Below, piece by piece: positions 13,852 to 24,329 of a DNA stretch of 64,000 nucleotides. Source of the DNA: Magicicada septendecula (Eukaryota > Arthropoda > Insecta > Hemiptera > Cicadidae); the NCBI GenBank assembly GCA_034769895.1, contig CM068367.1:86853654-86917653 (forward strand). Reading direction: 5' to 3'. The notes beneath the pieces are model-generated. The model worked only from the letters and a program-made list of their open reading frames with translations. It did not search any database and was not told the origin of the DNA. Position numbers and translations under genes: made by a program. Each line of letters opens with the position of its first letter. The first letter of the stretch is position 1.

Positions 13852-14025
13852 TCAGAAGTTGGTGTCGTAGTCGGAGCGTCGTCGCCCGTATCCGCCGGCG
13901 CTGCTGCCACCGCCGCCGCCTCCCGCCGTCCCGTAGTAAGCGTTGTAGTAGTAGCCGTTCCATTCCGACCGCCAGCTGTCGTACAGGTTGGCCATGCTGT
14001 TCTCCTGTATCGACCCGGACGATCT
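13852..14025 (-). CDS. SEA-domain mucin-like membrane protein, last coding exon
   Basis: The acceptor is CACTGTTCGCAG before 14025, phase 0. The 57 codons plus TGA (13854-13852) encode RSSGSIQENSMANLYDSW, a Tyr-rich patch (NGYYYNAYYG), a Gly run and a basic end RRRSDYDTNF. The final Thr-Asn-Phe fits the S/T-x-hydrophobic class I PDZ ligand pattern, so the tail may bind a scaffold; this is an inference. The seven exons total 4,637 coding bases, which with the split first codon makes exactly 1,545 residues. That frame consistency is strong support for the gene model. Confidence 0.85.
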   Translation of the reverse strand, partial: RSSGSIQENSMANLYDSWRSEWNGYYYNAYYGTAGGGGGGSSAGGYGRRRSDYDTNF

Positions 14026-14082
14026 CTGCGAACAGTGTCAGAATTAACGTGAGTTTAAACTACAATGAGGCAGACACGCATT

Positions 14083-14521
14083 TATGGACGAAGGGGCGAA
14101 TTTATGGAATGGCCGGACCCTCCCCCCAGAGGGTCGAAAAAGTGACGAATTTTGTTAATCTCTTAATTTTTACGCTGTTTTATTATTTTCTTTACCTGTG
14201 CGCTAATATAGTAGTAACTCTTTTTAAATATACAAACAGGTATACTGCACAGCATTAGCATATACGTTTGAAATATGAAATCTAGGAAAATCAATTCAGA
14301 CAGTGAATATTTCATAAACAAAGTCTCAATAATACGTATTTTTTTATTGTGTTATTACAGTTTATTTTAATGAGATTGATTTCAGGATGTTATCGCGAAT
14401 TTTTCAGCCAATTTAATCATAGTAATGTTACTAATCTGAACTTGTTTCTTTCTTTTGTATGAATCCGATACGACCCCGGACTCCCCCAAGGCTAAATTCT
14501 AGATACACCACTGTACGGACG
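14083..14521. mobile_element. hAT-type MITE, copy 1
   Basis: The element spans about 14091-14513 and aligns by eye along its length to copies at 16992 and 18670. The right end is CTAGATACACCACTG. The left end is mutated (AAGGGGCGAATTTA instead of CAGGGGCGTATTTA). Flanks TATGGACG (14083-14090) and TACGGACG (14514-14521) match at 7 of 8 positions, fitting an 8-bp hAT target duplication. It lies in the intron just upstream of the last coding exon. It has no transposase, so it is non-autonomous. Confidence 0.75.
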
Positions 14522-15527
14522 TGCTTATGATGTAAGTGGATGAAATGAAAATAAATATAGAGAAAACGTGCCGAGAAAAATTAATGCGAAAAATATGAGC
14601 ATAAAAGTATCACAGATACAGTAGACAGATACAGATTATTCAGTGGCACATTGATTAAAGAGTGACAACGAATTAGAATTGTAAGAGCGTTGGTATTTGT
14701 CTGTCTATTGGGGGGGGGGGTACATCTCACAATAACTTTTAAATGAATCAACAGTAAAACTTACCACGTATGTCCATCTTTTACTCCACAGAGCCGCATA
14801 CTTTCTGACTCTAAGAGCCCCCAAATCTGTGATAGTGAGGTAAAACTGTAAGGTTTCAAAGTTGGGAGAATCATCGCAAAAAATCCACATCGGGTATCTA
14901 ATTGAAGACTATTTTAATCTACACCTGAATCATAGTATTCACTTTTGGAAATTTCAAAATTCTAGGATACTAAGATCCAAAACGGGAATAAAAAATTTGA
15001 AAAAACTGCACAAATCCATGCCGTGTACCCGAGTACAGGGAATTTTAACCCAAATGCAAATGGAGTGTTTTTTACTTTGAACATTTTTCAACTTTAGTAG
15101 CACAAGTCGAAAATGAAAGTCAAAAATTTTAAAACACCTGCCGGGCTGGTAGGCTGTGGTAAAACATCAGTAAAATTGTGGTTGCTAACATAAAGCCGGT
15201 CCGTTACAGCGACCCAATCAACAGAAACTATATAAAAAAACTCAACAAATTTACAAAAAGAACAAACCCAGACGTTTCACCCGTGCCCAAGATGATCGTA
15301 TTCAGTACGACGCGAAAGAGGTAGTAAGTTCCGCGAGAGACTGAGATTGTATATCTTTTTGTGAACTTGTTGGGTTTTTTATATAATTTATTTTGACGGG
15401 GTTGCTGTCATGGACCAGCTTGTCGATAGCAACACAATTTTAATAATGTTGAACCACAGCCTAACAGACCAGCCGTGAAGCTGTACGAAGGCTTACACGG
15501 CCGGTGTCGTTGTCATTAAACCTAACT

Positions 15528-15770
15528 CCCTGGCTGTTTGACCGTGGTACAAGGTTTCTGACAAAGCCAGACGTTTTGGCAGTACTACTGACTGTCATCT
15601 TCAGTGAAAACGAGTCAACGCTCCCGTGCTCCTAACGTACTACATCCCACGTTAGCGTTGATTCGTTTTCACTGAAGATGGCAATCAGTAGTACTGCCGA
15701 AAAGTCTGGCTTTGTCAGAAACTTTGGAACGCGGCCAAACACACCGAGAGTTAATTTTAATCAAGACCAG
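15528..15770. mobile_element. Foldback of two inverted element ends
   Basis: Two inverted copies of the same ~100-base end surround a spacer at about 15635-15650. Each carries CTGAAGA, a hairpin of the GGCA...TGCC type and GAAA(A/C)GTCTGG (minus 15604-15569; plus 15672-15706). The plus copy continues as GCGGCCAAACACACCGAGAG, and related sequence follows the motif at 654-760. It sits in an intron of the SEA-domain gene. Confidence 0.7.
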
Positions 15771-16184
15771 CTGTTGTTTTACAGTCAAATACCGGTCGTG
15801 AAAGCCTACGTTGTTTATTCGAAAAAATTGTTTTCGTTTATGTGAGGGTTCAAATTATGTGGAATATTAATCAAAATACGTACACGGTATCTTTAACAAT
15901 TCAACAAAATGAATACCTGTCAGCAGCCCTTACAAATTTTGGATCGTCTTCAAAATGTTTGCAAAAAAAAAAAAAAAATAACAAAATAATTGGAAGAAAG
16001 CTATTTTAAAATTAAAACTAGGATTGTAGTTCACACAACTGCCGCTGCACGTTGCTCTAAACCATCTTATCGGCCAACAAACAAAACCACTTTCCCATCT
16101 GACACAAACAGTTTTAGTGTCGACTAAGGGTCAGAAACTCTCACCAAAACGTTTTCTAGTGTCGCTTCTGAACAGACTGATTAC

Positions 16185-16346
16185 CTTCTTGGTAGGTTTA
16201 TCGTTCCACACGTCTTCCATGTTGTACAGATCGTCGGCGCCGTAGTTGTCCAGACCGCCCATGTGGTTCTTGTTGAGCTCGTTGAGCATGTCCTCGGTCA
16301 GCGCTACCGGCTGCTTCTTCTTCGCGCTTTTGTGCCTGTTCACCAG
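16185..16346 (-). CDS. SEA-domain mucin-like membrane protein, cytoplasmic tail exon 1
   Basis: This exon has 54 codons, phase 0 on both sides. The acceptor is preceded by a (GTT)n pyrimidine-rich tract and GTGCAG; the donor is GTAATC at 16184. It encodes a basic juxtamembrane segment (LVNRHKSAKKKQPVALTEDM) followed by an Asn/Asp-rich stretch with HMGGLDNYGADDLYNMEDVW. The two Tyr residues in acidic context could be phosphorylation or sorting sites, but no defined motif is claimed. Codon third positions are G/C-rich. The open frame continues past the donor for several codons, as expected by chance. Confidence 0.85.
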
Positions 16347-16695
16347 CTGCACAACAACAACAACAACAGTCATGAATGCTTTCGATAGCATGCCATAAAA
16401 TTAATTAGACGTCTTTAAATTTATCGTTGAAAACAAAGAATATTTACAGAAATTCTTATCGAATTATCGAAAAGACATTTTAAAAAAACAGATACTTATA
16501 TGTATTTGTTATATTTACGTATACATGTAATATCTTCGAATAAATACTCTGCAAGTGTATTTATTGTATTATTTATTTACGATATGTATTGATATGTATT
16601 ATTATTATTATTATTATAACTATATTACTATATTTATTTACTATACTATTATTTCCTATATTTGATGTATTTATTTATATATAGTTATTATAAAG

Positions 16696-16698
<3 letters not shown>

Positions 16699-16762
<64 letters not shown>
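16699..16762. repeat. (CT)n microsatellite
   Basis: About 64 bases of CT dinucleotide followed by a purine-pyrimidine CG/CA mix, intronic. Confidence 0.97.
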
Positions 16763-16764
<2 letters not shown>

Positions 16765-16983
16765 CCCTACACACACGGGCGCGTGCGCGCGCGTGCGCAT
16801 AAAGAATTTCGACGAAACCGAAACATCGAAGCATGATAATGTTTTGTAAACAAAAGATTTCTAGACTGTGGGGAATCGAAAGTGTGGAAGCGTCACATTT
16901 TTCGATGACGCATCACGCATTTTGTGGAATGACCCCCAGCCTAAAAACACTATCATGTTAAAATAATTACGTATATATGTGCA

Positions 16984-17415
16984 CACATGAGCAGGGACGT
17001 ATTTGGTGGCACGGGACCGCACCCCCTCCCCCAAAGGTCAAGAAATATTGAAGAATTTTGTTAATCTCATAATTTTTAGGATATTTTATTATTTCTTCAG
17101 CTGTGTACCCTAATATAGTAATAACTCTTTTCTACATATTTTATACAAACAGGTTTATTACACAGCTATTGCATATACATTTGAAATATGAAATAAAGGA
17201 AAATCAATTCAGTCAGTATCTTCTAAACAGTGTTTCAATAGCGCATATTTTGTTGTGTTATTATCGTTTACTTTAATGGGGTTGATTTCAAGATGTTATC
17301 ACACGTTTTCAACCGCTTTAAAGTTGATTAGTCTTAACTTGTTTTTTCTTTATATGAAGCCAACTCGACCAAACCCTTCTCAAGGCCAAATTCTAGATAC
17401 GCCACTGCATATGAA
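16984..17415. mobile_element. hAT-type MITE, copy 2
   Basis: The element spans 16992-17407 (416 bp) with ends CAGGGACGTATTTGG and, reversed, CAGTGGCGTATCTAG, i.e. short imperfect terminal inverted repeats. Flanks CACATGAG and CATATGAA agree at 6 of 8 positions. The body is the same as copies 1 and 3. It is intronic in the SEA-domain gene and has no coding capacity. Confidence 0.75.
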
Positions 17416-17703
17416 CGTGTGTACATGTAAAATTGTGTATGTAACAAAAACCGAAGAGATTCGTAACCATCTTACTTCTGAAAATATAATGAGCTAATGC
17501 GGTTTGCTTTAGAAAAGAATTACGAATTTTGTCATTTCTAGTGTTACGTTTTTTTTGGTGTAATATAAGTCGGTGCTGTCAATGTTGACAACAGCAGAAT
17601 TTAGGTTATTTATCTCATAGGTTATTCATCAAAATTCTTAGAATTTTAATGAAGTAACTAACAAACCATACAAACATTGTGGACACAATGAGAAGAACCC
17701 TGA

Positions 17704-17705
<2 letters not shown>

Positions 17706-17788
<83 letters not shown>
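17706..17788. repeat. (CT)n microsatellite
   Basis: About 83 bases of CT dinucleotide, ending some 48 bases before the end of the transmembrane exon (17836). It produces a spurious Glu/Arg frame on the minus strand. Confidence 0.97.
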
Positions 17789-17791
<3 letters not shown>

Positions 17792-17835
17792 CACACTCGC
17801 ACGCGCACACACAGTTACTGGGAATACACACTTAC

Positions 17836-17966
17836 CACTGTGACTCCAAATATGATGACGAAGAGCAACGACGCCAGTCCTATAACGATGACAGCTATCG
17901 CCCACTGAGGTAACAGAACGTCTTCTTCGGCGAGCCCGACTGTCGGTATCACCTGTTTCGGCAGCA
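17836..17966 (-). CDS. SEA-domain mucin-like membrane protein, transmembrane exon
   Basis: The acceptor is ATATTGTTGCAG before 17966 and the donor is GTAAGT at 17835; phases are 1 in and 0 out. After VLPKQVIPTVGLAEEDVLLP it encodes a single hydrophobic helix of about 23 residues, starting WAIAVIVIGLASLLF and ending VIIFGVTV. The next exon starts with basic residues (LVNRHKSAKKK), as expected for a stop-transfer sequence. This gives a type I topology with the SEA domain outside. A long (CT)n microsatellite lies immediately downstream in the following intron at 17706-17788. Confidence 0.88.
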
Positions 17967-18661
17967 CTGCAACAATATCCACAGCCTTAACGATAGTGTA
18001 CATATTCAACCACAGTGCATTCAAGAGGGATTATTACGTTAAACAGTAGTACTATTTGTGTAGTTATTGATGTGTGAATATTTTGTGTTTTTTTTTAACA
18101 GAATTACAACACTAAAAAGAAAGCATAAACAATATTAATCGAAACGAAGAACATAGTTTTCCTTTAAAAAATACACACACCCATTAAATAATTTGTACGG
18201 CATGTTCTTCTGAATAAATTGATGTTGGAGCATAGGGTGATTGTGTGTAATAATAACAGTTTTTTAAAGCGTTGTTCTTGTTCAAGAAAAGTAACCGTTA
18301 AAGGAATGATATAGAAATTATTCTAGAAAATTATTAAGAAACTCCCAATACTTAGTAATACACAAAGCATTCGTAAATGGGATTTGAAACATTAAAGATT
18401 TTTCCATAATTCGTCTGACGTCATTATAAACGACGTACCTGGAGACGATATTTTTATGAATCTCGTGATGGCTTGTTTTAAAATCACTGTGCAAACCTGG
18501 ACTTACCCAAGCGGAAGTGGCAAATTGTACCCGAGACACGGAACTTCTGTTGCACCAAAAATCCCCCTACCCAATATTCTGATGACGCAACTAGTCATAA
18601 TCCTCCCCGCGCTGTGGGCACCTTTCATAGAGATGTAGCGTTACTATAATATTATACACCG

Positions 18662-19095
18662 GTTATTGTCAGAAGCGTATTTAGGGGGGTGGGACGAACG
18701 GGACGGACCCTCACCTAGGGGGTTGAGAAAGTTGACAAATTTTGTTAATCTATTAATTTTTAGTCTGTTTTGTTTATTTTTTCAGCTGTGTAGCACTTTC
18801 TTGAATACACAAACATGTTTATTACACGGCACTAGGTATACGTTTGAAATAAAAAATATAGGAAAATCATTTCAGTTAATCAGTATCTTTCAACAATGTT
18901 TAAATAACGCATATTCTTATTGTTATTGCCGTTTACTTTAATGGGAATGTGGGACTGGCTTCAAGATGTTATCATGCGTTTTTCAGCCACTTTAATAATG
19001 TTGATTAGTCTTGATTTGTTTTCTCTTTTGTACGAAACCGACTCGACTCCGGACCCCCCCCCAAGCTAATTTCTAGATACGACACTGGTTATTGT
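18662..19095. mobile_element. hAT-type MITE, copy 3, with perfect 8-bp target duplication
   Basis: The element spans 18670-19087 (418 bp). GTTATTGT occurs exactly at both flanks (18662-18669 and 19088-19095), the 8-bp duplication expected of hAT transposition. The ends are CAGAAGCGTATTTAG and, reversed, CAGTGTCGTATCTAG. The interior aligns with copies 1 and 2 ('TTTTGTTAATCT', 'GGAAAATCA', 'TTCAAGATGTTATC'). It lies in the intron between the SEA and transmembrane exons. Confidence 0.88.
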
Positions 19096-19214
19096 GACTC
19101 GCTGTTGTCTCCTATTTTTATTACTCACAGTCGAACAACTGATTTACATTGGTTTTGTTGTTACACATTTTACATTCGCAGAGAGGCGGTCGCGGCTGAC
19201 ACAGCACTACTCAC

Positions 19215-19426
19215 CAACAAAGTCAGTGTACTTGGGATCTACGTCGAACTTGCCCAGTCTGTACTCGGTGTTAGTCTCGGCGGTGAGACTGTCGCCGACC
19301 AGCGCGTCGTTGTTGACCGTGTTGCGGTGCAGCGCCTCGTGGAACAGCCGCTTCATGTCGGCCGTGTTCACCGTGCGTCCCAGCTCGCTCAGCTCCACGA
19401 AGTAGTCCACCAGAATGCTGCCTTCG
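19215..19426 (-). CDS. SEA-domain mucin-like membrane protein, SEA core exon with GSILV cleavage-type motif
   Basis: The acceptor is TTGTACAACAG before 19426 and the donor is GTGAGT at 19214; phases are 2 in and 1 out. It encodes (S)EGSILVDYFVELSELGR, then a helical segment with DMKRLFHEAL, and ends YRLGKFDVDPKYTDFV. The G-S-I-L-V segment followed by alternating hydrophobic residues matches the GSVVV-type turn where SEA domains of mucins self-cleave between Gly and Ser (established for the family). Cleavage here is an inference. Third positions are strongly G/C, unlike the AT-rich introns on each side. This domain lies directly before the membrane-spanning exon. Confidence 0.88.
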
Positions 19427-19559
19427 CTGTTGTACAACAACACAAACACACAATTTGTTACTGAGCCAAAAGCTAACGAAGTCAAAATTAGTTAGAGCGA
19501 CAGAATGACTAATGAGCAGGTGTACCGCAAAGTTGATGAGGTCAATAAGTAGGAACAAT

Positions 19560-20935
19560 AAGATATGGGTAGGGCAAATATTGAGACCTATCTAACTGTA
19601 TCCAGAGAACGATAATTCAGGAAAAAGTGAATGGAAGAAGGCAGAGGAAGAAAGAGGATGACAATGTTGAATGATTTGAAAGATGGTCGAGAATATAGGG
19701 GGGCTCAACCTCAAACCCAGTGCAGAGGACAGGTAGCTATAGCATCTGCAATTATTCGTTATAGTCAATTTTCAAGAAGAAGAAGAAGAAGGGAGGGGAG
19801 GGGTAACAGAATAATCACTTAAAGTAAACCAAACATATGTACATCATATAATAACATATTTTCTTAAACTATGATTAAAGTACTTGTAGAACACTTTGTT
19901 TATCTAAAAGTCTATCTACAGGAATTTCTCGGAAACTTAAACACGGAGACGAAGAAAAGAAAACAGACGAGATAGTAGTTGATTAACAGACAAGTAAAAT
20001 GAATGTGTGAAGGAGTGAAGTTGACACAGATCGTCAGTCACGTAGACTACTTGTTACCAGAAAGTCATTAAAGACATTAAGTTTGGGACAACATAGTCAA
20101 AAATATCTATTATGGAAAAAGGCTAGTGATCAAAAATCAAATTGACTTAAAAGAAATAAAATCTCATAGTCCTTTATAAGCGTATTTTAATACACAGTTT
20201 TTACAAAGAAGAGGAAATCAATCTCCTCTATGGTTTCAGTCTCGCCTCCATACAGCGTGAATCAGTATGGAGAGGAGATTCTCTAATGTGACAGAGGGGT
20301 CGAACTGCAGCAGGTTATACCAGGGAAGTATCGACGTCCCTATAGTATCCCTTAAATGCTGTGGGATCTTCTTATTTATTTAAATTATACTGTATTACTT
20401 ACAGTGCCGTTCCCGGCACTAGCAGGTCTCTAAGCACGAGGTCGATAGCTCTTTAGTGATTGTTGAATTCGACGATGATTCCCATTGTTAGAAAACATGC
20501 ATTTTTTGAGGTCACTAGATAGTATTTATAGAAAAGATAGTTGTTGAATAGTTACAAAGAATGGTTTACAAAAAAATAAATCTCCTTTTAACTGTATAAG
20601 AAAAGTCCGAACACACGGCACTGAATAAAAGCAGATAATAAATATTTATAGCTACAGGTATGTGTAAAAGTACAGTAGGCATGTGTTTATATCGTCAACA
20701 TGAAAACTAAAATTTTAATGTATCGATTAAAATTTTTTGGATACAGAAAGCCTTTATCCTTCTAACCGAGGGAAAACTTCTAAGGAAAACGTTTTATCAA
20801 AACATTCGGTAACGAACGTTTAATGCTAACGTTCGGTATAATTGTTGTAACTGCAGCGTTTATGTGGTTCTAAAATTAGGTATTACAACTTCACTACGTT
20901 ACTTATAACTTCAGTTAGTCAGAAAACTATTTTAC
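19560..20935. other. Intron sequence, no gene
   Basis: Intron between the SEA exons. A weak LINE-like 3' tail with (GAA)n lies at about 19630-19800, and a small inverted repeat (AATCTCCTCT / AGAGGAGATT) at 20219-20282. The remainder is unremarkable AT-rich sequence. Confidence 0.45.
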
Positions 20936-20939
20936 ATAC

Positions 20940-21010
20940 CTGAAGCCATCGATACTGATCTTCTTGTACCATCTGCTCAAGGATTCAGAACTGCTGTACA
21001 CAGATTCCAA
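20940..21010 (-). CDS. SEA-domain mucin-like membrane protein, short exon with the first part of the SEA domain
   Basis: This is a 71-bp exon with acceptor TCTGTTACAG before 21010 and donor GTATGT at 20939. It enters in phase 0 and leaves in phase 2. It encodes LESVYSSSESLSRWYKKIS followed by IDGF, which fits the early helix and the strand that precede the cleavage turn of SEA domains. It is too short to detect as an open frame. It was found because it supplies the missing phase and domain portion between 26866 and 19426. Joined to the next exon it produces GF-S-EGSILVDY, the expected SEA continuation. Confidence 0.8.
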
Positions 21011-21599
21011 CTGTAACAGAACCCACCAACAGTAAGCAGAACTGATTACGAAACGTTAAAAATCTACAGGAGACAATATCCAATATGCCAGATGTTGCAT
21101 TTTTTTTAATTTTATTTAATCTCTGTCATTATACGAGTAATGTAAACGAATGTTAACGACGTGTAGACGATGTTAATTTAACACCTATGACGTATTAAGA
21201 CACTTACTACTTAGATAGTCCTCAGATACTTAGTGGATAAATCTACAGCTTACTTAAACATAAATATTAATACAGATCCGTTTTGTAAAATTATTTTTAT
21301 CACCAGCATTATGCAGCAGACAGTAAGCCAAATGATTTAGATTGTCATGTAATCTTTTACTGTGCGCTGGAATTGACGAAACCTTTTAACTGAGCCTATA
21401 CGTAACAGGCGTCATCGGTTGTATTCTAAAATCGTATCAGATTCGGGTTACAAGGATTTCCTATCCATTCCACAGTTAATTCCCATATTACTCTCACTAC
21501 AGTTACATAAACTGATATCTATTCTCCAAGAACACCTAAGAGCATCTACCCAACAGCAAGTAAGGCTATCTACATTTCGACTTTAATTATTTTATCTCT

Positions 21600-21922
21600 T
21601 ACGCAAACAGGGGTGGATTAGAAGCGCGTGGTGCCCTATGCTGTCATCAGACTAGTGCCCCCCCTCCAGATTCAAAATTCAACCTTTCATCCATTATTTA
21701 CACTGACAAATGGCATACACAATTTCAAAAGTTAACAATTATTTTATTAAACTCTCAAATTACAACAAATATTTATTTTTATAGGACATTTGTTTTTATT
21801 TACACATTTATTATCTTCAAAATGTTATGATTTTTTAGGGCTGGATGTTGCCCCCTTTAACCGCTGAGGCCCGGTGTTGCAGCATACCCTAGCGTTTTGG
21901 ATAATTCGCCACTGCATGCAAA
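21600..21922. mobile_element. Second hAT-like MITE family
   Basis: The element spans 21608-21914 (307 bp), with ends CAGGGGTGGATTAG and, reversed, CAGTGGCGAATTAT. Flanks TACGCAAA and CATGCAAA agree at 6 of 8 positions. The body differs from the three ~420-bp copies and includes short C-rich and G-rich stretches near the ends. No transposase. It is intronic. Confidence 0.6.
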
Positions 21923-22232
21923 CGTTATTTCTCTTCACTAAAATGTGGTAATATAGTGGATGCCCAAATATTTAATTTCGTCAGCTCGAGGCATCCGAAA
22001 ATTACCAACAAAACAAAAGAAGAGATTTATTTTTTAACGGTTCAAGTTACAGGTTTTGACTTATTTTCACATATTTAGACGTTCTGAACGTGTCTGTAAG
22101 TTCTTTTGAGGCAACAGCTATGTTGTCAGGGGTTACGCTTCTCAAATTAAGATTCACAACCTTGATACAAACTGTGTTATTTATTGAACCGTGAATTTAA
22201 TAAAGTTGTGTTAGTGGTTACAATCACAAACA

Positions 22233-22418
22233 GAATTTACGCTGTTGCACACTGCTATATAAAAAATTCCCTATTAGCGCTTTCGAGTCTCTCACCAGCT
22301 CGTCATCAGATCTGAAATACGCCAAATGATATTATATTTCCGATCTGATGATGAGCTGAGAGGCTCTAAAGCGGTAATCGGGACTTTTTTGTAACATGGT
22401 GTGCAACAGTGTAATTTA
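22233..22418. mobile_element. Foldback with hammerhead-like motif in each arm
   Basis: Arms at about 22233-22314 and 22336-22418 are inverted and imperfect. On the minus strand the left arm reads CTGATGA (22309-22303), a GAG...CTC hairpin and GAAAGCGCTA (22284-22275). The right arm carries the plus-strand equivalent (22345-22375) with some changes. Intronic. Confidence 0.7.
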
Positions 22419-22429
22419 TGTTAAAAAAT

Positions 22430-24070
22430 AATTATAGGCTTGTTAGCAGTTGAAACTAACAGTGGGTATTAAAACACATGAACTAATTATCAGCAAAATA
22501 TGTATCAAGGTGAACAAGATCAATAGAAAAGAATACAATTATTATTACCATTAAATAAAAGATTACAAACGTGGGGCGAAACAACAATAGAAGATGGAAG
22601 CAAATGATGATCGTAAGTACTAATTAGGGTAACAATAGTACTAATAAACTGTGTTATTACTAATTATAACTATAAATGTGAAATAACAACATTAAAGTTA
22701 ATGGCGTTTACAAGTACTGATATCAATAATTATGTCGTAAACCGTAATGATAGGAAACAAATTGTACTACGGCTACCATTATTATTGCTAACCATTACTA
22801 ATTAAATCATTTGGATTATAATGTTATAATATACTACGTATTCTGTGCACGACAATGCATAAATGAACTACGCACTATTACATAAGTAAATTTACAGGTA
22901 ATAATACATTTTAATTTACAAATTATTTTTACGTGAATTTTAATAAATAAGCGTTATTAAAATACTAATAATCATGTTATTGGATTAACCATATTACAGA
23001 AATAGTAGTAAATACAGTATGGAAAGTACTGATTTTTGAAAGTAGTTGCAAAGTATAATAATTTATAAAAATCTGAAAGGTTTGTCATTTTTTTATGTCG
23101 TGGTTAAAATGTTAAGAAAGAATAACTGACGAACAGTGTATCTTTGATAGTCTAAACATTGGTAATACGACACTCTAACTAAATTATACAAAATTTTAAG
23201 AGACTAACAAGTAAAATTGAACAATAGACATCTAAAAATCAATTTGGAAAGTTCAATGTAATTTAAGAAAAATTAATCTTTAAAATGAGTAATAATGTAA
23301 CTTGAAAAATAAAAATCAATAACTTACACTTATAAAAATGCCTCTTCTTATACTTCAAAATGTAAGACAGCTATCTGGCAACTATGAAAATGTTTTTTTA
23401 AATGTACGATAGTCAAATTTTTAATTTAGTTTTTAATTTTTAAAATGATAAATTATTTTTAAGTTATTGCATTTTTCATTTCTGAGTTACTGACGTTTGA
23501 GTTATTTTAATGTATGTGTATAAAAGTTACATACATCAAAGTTCTGTCTTACTTTCCGTAAAACTAGGCTCTGCTAAAACCTTTTACTTGAAATTATCGA
23601 CGTGACTAAAAGCTAGAGACAATTCCCTCTCTCTGCCTACTACCGCCCACCAAAGATCTCCGCGATCAGTTACTCCTTGTGTCCTTGTGTGCTATGGTAG
23701 TGACTCACAATCTAGTTATCGGCTCTTTTAGTTTGTTGTATTCAGCTGTCAAACAGTTGGTGTTGGGTACGTTTATATTCGTGTAATTCGCGTCCGTGAT
23801 CGAGATTACCTGAGAAACTCCACTTCCATCACAGATGCTTAATCACAGTTTAATAGAAATATCGGATTCAACACACTATATATTATTACCAGTGCCTTGG
23901 TTGGTGAAGACTTTACACTCCTTCTAAGGACTCTGTGAAATACGCAAAACCGAGTATGTGTGATGTTGACCCATCATTTTGTCATTATAAAACTTTATTT
24001 TTAGCGCATATTTTTATGTTCACAGCACATATTTAGGATTTATAATAAATGATAATGGCAGGTTTTTTTA
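22430..24070. other. AT-rich intron sequence
   Basis: Very AT-rich with no hallmark of genes or known elements. 23600-23850 is less AT-rich but has no convincing frame. Confidence 0.45.
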
Positions 24071-24074
24071 CCAC

Positions 24075-24320
24075 GTAAGAAGTCTAGGAGTTACATATGG
24101 TAGGCTGCCTTATGCGAGCTGTTCGTCATACAAGGAAGCTAGTGTGGCCAGCACTACTCTTCATCCGCCCGTTACTACCCTAGGATGTTATCTCAAGAAC
24201 TCATTTTTACAGGCTGATTCGACGTGGGATCTGAAAAAAACGCCCCTTGATTTTATGATGTGCTCGTGATTCGAATCAGGGACCTCTAGATTAGTACCCA
24301 CTGGCCTACTAAGGATCTGT
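24075..24320 (-). mobile_element. tRNA-derived SINE (probable)
   Basis: On the minus strand an A-box-like TAGGCCAGTGGGTA is followed about 30 bases later by a B-box-like TGATTCGAATCA, the arrangement of an RNA polymerase III tRNA promoter. A body with GGGCGGATGAAGAGTAGTGC follows. The tRNA moiety is degenerate and not a functional tRNA gene. It sits in the large intron of the SEA-domain gene. Confidence 0.55.
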
Positions 24321-24329
24321 TTTTGGATT

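Noticed and set aside
17615..17905. Minus-strand Glu/Arg repeat frame
   Set aside because: It reads through the (CT)n microsatellite and is in a different frame from the transmembrane exon.
19094..19558. Plus-strand frames and an alternative minus frame of 95-119 codons
   Set aside because: They overlap the SEA exon. The frame with the EGSILVDY motif and flanking splice sites is the real one.
24240..24320. A tRNA gene on the minus strand
   Set aside because: The A and B boxes are recognisable but no cloverleaf with paired acceptor stem is seen, so a SINE head is more likely.
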